Of a stretch of 64,000 bases of DNA, positions 1 to 64,000 are shown piece after piece (the stretch's first letter is position 1; each line of letters opens with the position of its first letter). Under the pieces are notes generated by a model. That model searched no databases. It was not told the DNA's origin and was given only the letters and a program-made list of their open reading frames with translations. The stretch spans positions 31,856,383 to 31,920,382 of the forward strand of contig CM055113.1 in the NCBI GenBank assembly GCA_029204225.1, written 5' to 3'. The position numbers and the translations under genes are program-made. Origin of the DNA: Diphasiastrum complanatum (Eukaryota > Streptophyta > Lycopodiopsida > Lycopodiales > Lycopodiaceae).

Positions 1-151
1 AGTAGATGTACTTTCAGACTTCAGATTCATTTTTAATGGTAAACTCGTAAGTAATGTAAACACTCGATCTTTTACGAATAGTTTCAATCAAAACTTTCTA
101 ATACAATCTTCGTACTAATTGTAACTAACTTTGTATTATCACTAGAATTTA

Positions 152-1047
152 AGATGGTAGATCTTGGTCAACTTCACTTTATATTGGGCATAGAAATAGA
201 GGTTCAGATTTCATCTTCATTAGTCAAACTAAGTATGCTCAAAGTTTGCTCAATAGATTCAAGATGCAAGATTGCAAGCATGTAGAAACACCAATGGAGC
301 AAGATGTAAAAGTGCTCAATAAAAGTGATGAAGCATCCTTTATGGACATCACTCTTTATAGGAAACTTAAAGGCTCCTTAATGTGGATCATCATAACTAG
401 GCCTGATCTATGCTTTAGTGTGTGTAGGCTAAGTCAATATATGCAAGATCCATTAGTAATACATTGGAAAATTACTAAAAGGATCTTGAGATACATCTCG
501 GATACTCTAGGTCATGGAATTCTCTATAGAGGAGATGTCATTGATTTGCATGCCTTTAGTGACTTGGATTTTGCAGCTGAAAAAAGGGATAGGAAGTCCA
601 CAAATGCCTATGCAACATTCATTGGTGGAGGAGTAGTTTCTTGGTTGTCAAAGAAACAAGAAACCAACTCACTTTCTTCAACCTAAGCTGAGTATAAAGC
701 TCTCACCCCTACAACAAAGGAGCTATTATGGATCACGAGGCTACTTATGGAGTTGAAAGTCATGAGTTTAGATGTTGTTCCAACTCTCTACAATGACAAC
801 ATTTCAGCCCAACACCTTGCAACCAATCCAATCTTCCTTGCAAGGTCAAAACACATTGAGATCTCTCAACATTTTGTGAGAGAGAAGGTGTAATCAAAGG
901 AGATATCTTTGGAGCATGTGGCAAGTAGTGAATGTATTGTTTATAATCTCACTAAACCACTTCAAAGAGATGCATTTGTGAGGTTAAGATCAGCCCTAGG
1001 GTTGATAAGCAAGTCTATGTTATCTTCAAACTAGTTGTGAGGAGGAG
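152..1047 (+). pseudogene. Decayed Ty1/copia RT C-terminus and RNase H
   Basis: Frame pieces read MVDLGQLHFILGIE, then after a frameshift ISQTKYAQSLLNRFKMQDCK and VETPMEQ, then RPDLCFSVCRLSQYMQ, RILRYISDTLGHGILY, and after a stop near 684 AEYKAL..TKELLWI and SKHIEI..HFVREKV. This is the standard order of the copia RT end and RNase H. One frameshift and at least two stops (near 684 and 891) show it is dead. The 5' part of the element lies outside the window. The reading frame runs into a purine tract and LTR at 1036-1048. Confidence 0.85.
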
Positions 1048-1440
1048 TGTTAGATTTACACAAGCTAGTTTGCACAATTACCACTTGTAAATGACTTTGA
1101 GGCCGTGTTGTGGGATGTCACACGTGCCAAAAGCATAGGATACCTTATTCCAATTCAAATCATTAACCTAGCTTTGGAATGGTACCTTTGGGATATGTCC
1201 AAAGAGTGCATAGATAGGGTAGAAAAAAGGAGGAGCTAAAAATAGCATTTTTCTCATTGTTTTTGGATCTCGAGGCATTGACCCTAAATAGGGTGGATCA
1301 AGTGGATCTTTAGGTTAGATGTTAGGGTTAGGTTATGATTAATACATAGAAGCCCTAATATGCTCAGATCCGAGCTCTACATGTATAAATATGTGATGGG
1401 ATTTCCATCCAATTATGAGCAAAATCAAGATTTTCCTTCT
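1048..1440 (+). repeat. 3' LTR (at least its first part) of the copia relic
   Basis: A polypurine tract (GTGAGGAGGAG, about 1036-1046) directly precedes TGTTAGATTTACAC, the usual TG start of an LTR. A TATAAATA box lies at about 1383. No matching CA end or target duplication was recognised, so the distal border is a guess. Confidence 0.5.
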
Positions 1441-4400
1441 TGACTAGTTTGAGTCTATGATTTGATTGATGAATGCTACAATATGGTCTTTTGTGATAAT
1501 TGAATGAGTTTGGAGTTGCAGGTACAGTACACAGGCAGCAGCAGGCCGTACTTTCACACGTGTGAAGAGTTTTGGAGCTAATTCATGGAGTTCAAGCCAA
1601 GATAAGCTAGGAATCAATGTATTGATTAGTAATCTAGCTTCTAGATCTTGTTTGGATCTTAAGTAGGTGCTTTCTCCATCATTTCTAGGATCAAATGGCA
1701 TTATTTTGTTGTACTTTTATCAGAGCAATGTTCTTCAAAAGATTCGTATAACAAAGTTTTATGACAAGAAGTTACGTATAAAAGATTGTTCATTTGAAAA
1801 AATAAGTTCATGAACCGAGTGAAAATATTGCAAACTTTAAAATTCTTAAAACCTTCAAGTGGCCAAAAATAAAGGCATCCCCAAAATGACAAGATCCCTC
1901 ACTTTGCCCTCTTCCACATTAAGAAAATGGCTTTATCCAAAACTATGTACCCCCCCCCCCTTTGCTTATTTTATCCTCCAAGTCTAAAACCCAAGGGTTT
2001 CCAACCGTGCCCACACACGGCTAGCGAGGGAAAAAAGGAGGGAGGGAAAATGCTTGAGCAAGAGAGACAAAGAGAGGTAGAAAGAGCAAGAGGTTGCACA
2101 TAGGAGTAGAATCTTACAAAATCAAAGCTTTAACCATCTACTAATGTTGTGTTCTCTATGGTTTTAAGATATCAACTTCATGAGGCTAGATCCATTCGAT
2201 CTAGGTTTGGTTGGGTTGGGTTGGTTTTCCCACCATCAGGTTCCCTTGTGTTGCTACTGATTGGCATGCTTAGAATAGGATCCTTGGATTGAGGACTTAA
2301 ATTTGGCGATATTCGCTTCTCATGTCAATCTGAAAAGAATATCTATCAAAAGTCTCTCATATTCTAGGCATAACATATTTGTTCCTTTTAGTGCTTCTTG
2401 GTGTTATCAACCCAAGAGATCATAGAGAATCGAACCTAGGCAGGCAAGCCAACCTCAAGCACGATACACCAACTCACCACACATGAGAAGATTTGTTTCT
2501 TCTAGTGGTTTTATTTAGAGCACGATGGTTTATGTATAGCTCCATCAACCCTTCTTTCTTTTTCACAAGAAGGATCGGTACTCTATAAAGTTATTTACTT
2601 GGTCTACTAGATGCCTTTGCTAGAAATGATCATTTTGAAGGTGCCACACAGTTAAAGCCCAAAACAATGTCAAGTTTTACTTAATTTCTCTAGTCAATGC
2701 TAAAAATACTATCTAATCATCTTCAAGACCAATTTGTACATGTGACTTCTTAATCCATATAGAAAGTTGTAAGCCTCTACTCCAACTACGTATTTTAATC
2801 AACATTTTATAAAAGAGTAAAGAGTGGTCTCTCTTTACAAAAGTGTTCAATTTCTTAAGGTCTACACCATTGTGCAATTTTTTTTATTACCATTTCATAA
2901 TTTAGCAATTAGTATTTTGAATCTTGTGAACAAATTCGACGAAATTTTTGTCATTTATATTTAATGAGTTGGGAGTAATGTGGGTTCAATTGTCAAGGCA
3001 TAGTCTTGGAAATTGTTGCATTGGCAAGCTTCAAGGGACTTGGCTAGGCCATATTTGTAAACATTGTGAGTTGGGAGCATAAGGCTTCGAAATGTCACTA
3101 CATGGTGGCCAAGGTTTGAGCCTAGACTTTCCTGACTGCAATAAACAACTTTACCCAACTCACCCCAGTATAACGAACGAGTGTGATATATGTTTGATTG
3201 CGGTACTCTTTTCATAGGATTTTCTTCTATTTTCATAGCATAGCATATCATGAGCCATTAACTTCAAGCTAGTGAAAAGAAATCCATTATGAGTCAAAAG
3301 TAGGTTTATAAGTAAATCACAATGTCTTCAAAAATGCATGAATAGCACAACCTCTATCATGGTTGTGCAATCAAAGTGTCCTTTCTCAAATGCTGAAAAT
3401 AGCTAGACATTTGGAAATTGAACATAATCTTTGGCAATATAGCTTAGAAACAAGTGTAGAATGCATTGATTTTTATGTCTAATGGATATTGGCCAAATCA
3501 AATAGGCTTCAACTAAGTTATGGTCCAATAACTACAAAGGAATATGACAGTCAAATAAACATGCAGACAAAAGTGTTCATGTTATAAAATGTGTCTAAAT
3601 TTGTCTTCAACTCCTTCCCTTTGAGATTCACCCACACAGATTTTGCTTTTTCTCTCATGGGTTTGCCAAGTTCCTTATGTGACTTTGGCTAGTCCTTCAT
3701 GTGGAAAGGAGGATATCATATCTAAAAGTTTAAGCTTTCTTTGATTCAAGAGAGGCATCTGGGACACTTTGTCAAGAAGTCATAAATTGGGTTAGGTGAG
3801 TGTTATGGCCTTACTAAATGAAATGGGTTCTTAATACTATTGGGCAACTTCCTAATTGGAATTTAGGGTCCACTCTATGTTTGGCTTGCTCATAGTTTGT
3901 CTTTTTTGAAAGAAAGATTATATTTTTGAATCTATTTCAAATTCAATTATGTTTCTTGGGACTCAAGCAACTTTGCTTCTAACCATTTTCTCGGCTTGTT
4001 CACTAATGTTAAAAGGCTCCTAGAAGTTGTAACTTTCCTAGTTGCAAGGAGGTTTCTCTTGGGTGATTTGAATATTGCTAGATGGTACTTGATTCCATGT
4101 AACATGTCTACCTCTTCAAATAGCAAATGCCACAACATTCTTAGCAACGTTTGGTCTTGTAACACTTCGGAGAACAAAACTTGGTGTTCTCAGTGTTCTA
4201 AATATATATAGATGCTTTTGCTAGCCAACATGGCAAGGTGTTAATACACATTGTAATCGAAAATAACTTGGACAAATATACAAAACTAGGGACACTATTA
4301 GAATAAGTGATTGTCTTTTACAAGGCTTTGTTGACTATTATCTATATCTATCATCATAAGGCTTTACACTAGCAAGGACATTGGTATCTCTGAAGATGTA

Positions 4401-4869
4401 TCGTTTAGTTTCATATAATCACGCTTCTAATGACTTTTTTCAAACATGTCTCAACCATTCCTAAGGCCTAAATGTAGTTGGATGTCAACATCATAGTCTC
4501 AATGGAGCTCTAGAGGGCATATAGGTCTTCCTGATATTCCAACTCTATCCATGGTATGACCAATGACCAAGGATGAATGTATCTCACCTTTTCCCAATGG
4601 GAAATTTTCAAATACACTTCTTTAGACTAGCTTTCACTTCATGTTCTAATTATCAAGTGCTATTCTACCTATAACCCTATCATTCCAACCTTTAGTAGCT
4701 CGTCAACAAGGTTTGCTCAAGAGTTAGTTATATCAGATGCTTGCTACTATAAAAGATTACAAATCTTACAGCTGTGACCAAGATATATACATCCTTATGG
4801 ATTCATAGGATTTGACACTAGAATTATTTAGCATCTACATGAGAGAGGGAGCAGGACCCAATCTTTTCA
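1441..4869. other. Intergenic stretch, no gene recognised
   Basis: Only short unrelated open frames and a C11 homopolymer (1950-1960) are seen. A possible tRNA-derived SINE lies near 2400-2490 and is listed separately. No recognisable protein domain was seen on either strand. Confidence 0.5.
2400..2490 (-). repeat. Possible tRNA-derived SINE head
   Basis: On the minus strand a B-box-like GGTTCGATTCTC lies about 40 bases after TGGTGAGTTGG, which resembles an A box. This spacing is typical of a pol III promoter. No SINE tail or target duplication was identified. Confidence 0.25.
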
Positions 4870-4879
4870 CCCCAATTTG

Positions 4880-5430
4880 AAACACAATGTGGAAGATAGC
4901 CAGGCCGTTGGGCAAAGCACAGAGTGAGAATTCCGAATGCAACTTGAGAATTTCTAAGCTCTGGCAACATATTAGAATGAAGAGCAAATTCATCAGAGCA
5001 TCCTTAATAAATAAAGTGACAAACCCAAGAGAACTGATGGGAATGCCAAGTGTCTTAATGCCATGTGAGGAGTAATGAAACTTGCAGGTAAGGAGAGATG
5101 TCAGCTGGAAGTCCTTTTGGGCACCAAGCTATGCACTTAGACCTGTTCATTATAAGCCCAACAGAAGAAAGCTAAGCTGAGAAATGCAAAAAACGCAGGG
5201 ATGACTTCACAGATGTGTATCATCTGCAATAGAGGGGAATAAATAGGAGGAAAAAGTTGTAGCAGTAGCACGCAAGGCACGATAATCTGCCAAAGCAAAG
5301 AGAGGTCCGCCTAAGGGATCCCCTTGTCGAGTTCCCTCAGCAGAAGAAACGATGATAACATCACCTGACAGAGTTTCAAAGGGTAGGTTAATTTTGCGAA
5401 ATTGTGAGACTAGTCAATTTTATTTCAACT
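4880..5430 (-). pseudogene. LINE reverse transcriptase fragment
   Basis: On the minus strand EGTRQGDPLGGPLFALA (codons around 5290-5345) is followed by IADDTH (about 5213-5230), the ADD catalytic box of non-LTR reverse transcriptases. Further on come KTLGIPISS-like thumb sequences. Stops and frame breaks interrupt it. No neighbouring endonuclease domain was recognised. It is a dead fragment downstream of ACS. Confidence 0.75.
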
Positions 5431-7459
5431 TCTGAACAGGAACAAGGTGGTTTGTTGCAATCATCACATTTAATTGAAATGGGTGCAACAGGCTCCTCTT
5501 AGAGATCTAGATTTGTTGTTTTCATGACGCCGGTCAACGATCATCTTTTACCCGCATGTTGATGCATGTTGAACATCCATTTCCATTCCAATGCTGGTGC
5601 CTCTTTATGCTCGACCATTTTGTTTGTATATATACAATAATGTGGCAAATTCAAATTTCAAGAGCATGATCGATTTCAATTTCTATTAGGTGTAATTCAA
5701 GATATGACCCATCTAGGGCTCAAATCAACTTTCGCTCAGACCAAAGACCAACATCCCAGTAAACATTTTTTGGACAGCAGCAACTCGGTCTATACGAAAC
5801 ATCTTGATTTGCACCTAAGAATTTCATGGATGGCCCATAGAAACTTAGGCAATTGAGCTCTACCACGTTACTACAATAGGCTATTATCCATTACAATAAA
5901 AGACTGCAGGGTATATAAACCTAAAACTAACTCATACTAATAGAGATCTAGCTAGATTCAATCTCATGCATGCCTACTGTTAAAAACACATATGGTTCCA
6001 AAAAGCTCAAGTTTGATCAATGTTGCACAGGCTAAGAGATCCATCCATGTTTCTCAAATTAAAACACCTTAGAAATCATGCAGAAAGATAAATGTTAGCT
6101 CTCTAATTTAATTCCTTGATCGACACCCACCCCAAACCCTGCATGTCTGAACATGTTTTTTTTTCCTAGCAATGCATACCACAGAGACATGTCCAAAATG
6201 GCAAATGTGAACGTCTTCCACCTTTTGTGGAGGAATCATTTTTCACAACTCCTACCTCCTTATATGGATTATAGAAAGATCCAACCCATGCAAATGTACA
6301 CTATGCATGCACATGAAAAAGGAGCCCATCCAATTCCATGCTCCAAACACATTTCCAAGAGCTCCACAATTGCAATCCCTGTCCTAACCTCAGATGGAGA
6401 CCCTATTAACTGTTATGTACGCAAATCGGTTACATGACACTGTTACTGGGATTTTAATTGAGGAAACTAATGATTTATGACACACATTTAGTTACAAAAA
6501 TAACAAAGCTTCAAATGCATATTAGTCAAACATAATCACAGAGCCATTACAAAAACAGAATTCAACTACAAAGCTGCCATGTTGCTATTACTGTGATTCC
6601 TTAGCCAGTGAAAGACCATGCAATCTACTCAAAGGTCAGTACTAAAGTCGTTGAACTAATGAAATGTTAATTATGCAAAACATTTCAAGTGATGGCACAT
6701 GATACATATTAGTACATGACTTGAGCAAAATGCTGTTATATAGTGCAGAAACATTTTTACTCAGGTAAGCAGTACGATATCAGGTTATTTTGCGTAATTG
6801 TCAAATCAGCTAGGAGTTTCTTTATAAGTATTGATCCAGAAAAAATTAAAGATATATATCTTCTTAAAAACTCCTTCCAGATAGAAATTGACCAAACTAA
6901 GATAACATGTAAACACTCGCGAGAGAAGGCAAATCATGGCATCCAATGCAATCTATTACAATGAATTAATAATGCTCACAGAGAAAATTGACCTTGCACA
7001 AAGAACTCACATAGCATCTAGTGCCATTATGAACCTATGGCTTTGACAAAAGAAAACAGTAAAATTGAATGAGTCAGGAGAACTGGAATCTGCTTGTATT
7101 CAAGCCCTGCACTTATTTCCCAATGCTTTTCTTTAAAATAGCATGGTGAGCAAATGCTCAAGCTTTTCAGACACATCCTGAGATGATTCTCTTCGAATTG
7201 GCGTAAACAGTGGCATAAGCGTGATATGCTCCATTCTTTTGTTAAGGTCCCAAAAGATTACCAAAATTTGTTAACCCCCTAGTCTATGGATATAGAATTG
7301 TGCCTGAGGTACGCTAGATTCAATGAGTTAAATGATTATCAACAAACACAATTGATCATATCCTAACGTCTCTAAGACACTTTGACAACAGATATTTGTA
7401 TCCAGACATAACATGACCAATTAACCCATTTCTAGAACCCAGCCACTTTTGTGTGGCGC
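5431..7459. other. ACS 3' flank, no gene recognised
   Basis: Lies immediately downstream of the ACS stop codon on the minus strand and should hold its 3' UTR and polyadenylation site. Nothing else is recognisable. Confidence 0.5.
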
Positions 7460-63964
<56,505 letters not shown>

Positions 63965-64000
63965 TCTGCTGCCCGAACTTACAGGCAGCCAATATGCACT

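Overview
The window is plant nuclear DNA. It is AT-rich, has GT-AG introns and is packed with plant-type Ty1/copia and Ty3/gypsy LTR retrotransposons, LINEs, hAT-like DNA elements and long (GA/CT)n microsatellites. Very long introns next to short ones suggest a seed plant with TE-expanded introns. An early-diverging angiosperm would fit, but the species cannot be fixed from sequence alone. The only host gene recognised is an acetyl-CoA synthetase (ACS, EC 6.2.1.1) on the minus strand, reading from about 63964 down to 7460. I assembled 18 exons by reading each junction. They total 2,061 coding bases (686 codons plus TAA), with all 17 introns GT-AG, phases matching at every junction and every hallmark motif of the ANL adenylate-forming superfamily present. 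The gene spans 56.5 kb, of which under 4% is coding. Its N-terminus sits 37 bases from the window edge, so an upstream extension such as a plastid transit peptide may lie outside. Layout by coordinate: 1-1440, decayed copia 3' end and LTR. 1441-7459, intergenic DNA downstream of ACS, with a LINE reverse transcriptase (RT) relic at 4880-5430. 7460-7843, last two exons. 7844-13237, intron 16, with a GA microsatellite beside the acceptor, a truncated copia with a 3' LTR, a LINE piece and a hAT-like relic. 13238-14617, four exons. 14618-18722, intron 12, with a decayed LTR element and local duplications. 18723-18801, exon 12. 18802-50902, intron 11 (32.1 kb), built almost wholly of nested transposons. 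50903-63964, eleven exons with introns from 0.2 to 4.1 kb. Intron 11 can be read like stratigraphy. From low to high coordinates it holds a minus-strand LINE tail, a rearranged gypsy integrase piece, a LINE 3' tail with (CT)n, and a LINE ORF1. Next comes an old gypsy fragment (G3) interrupted by a copia element (C2, TSD AACTC), itself interrupted in gag by a hAT-like element with an 8-bp TSD. Then follow two more LINE 3' regions, the second ending in 255 bp of (CT)n, and a hAT transposase C-terminal fragment. A 5'-truncated gypsy (G2) comes next, interrupted by an intact, nearly identical gypsy chromovirus (G1) in opposite orientation (TSD ATAGG, LTRs 2 differences in 358 bp). Last are a LINE tail and an internally deleted copia (C3, TSD AAAAG). 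G1 and G2 together make a 3.77-kb inverted repeat inside the ACS primary transcript. No CRISPR, rRNA or complete tRNA gene was seen.
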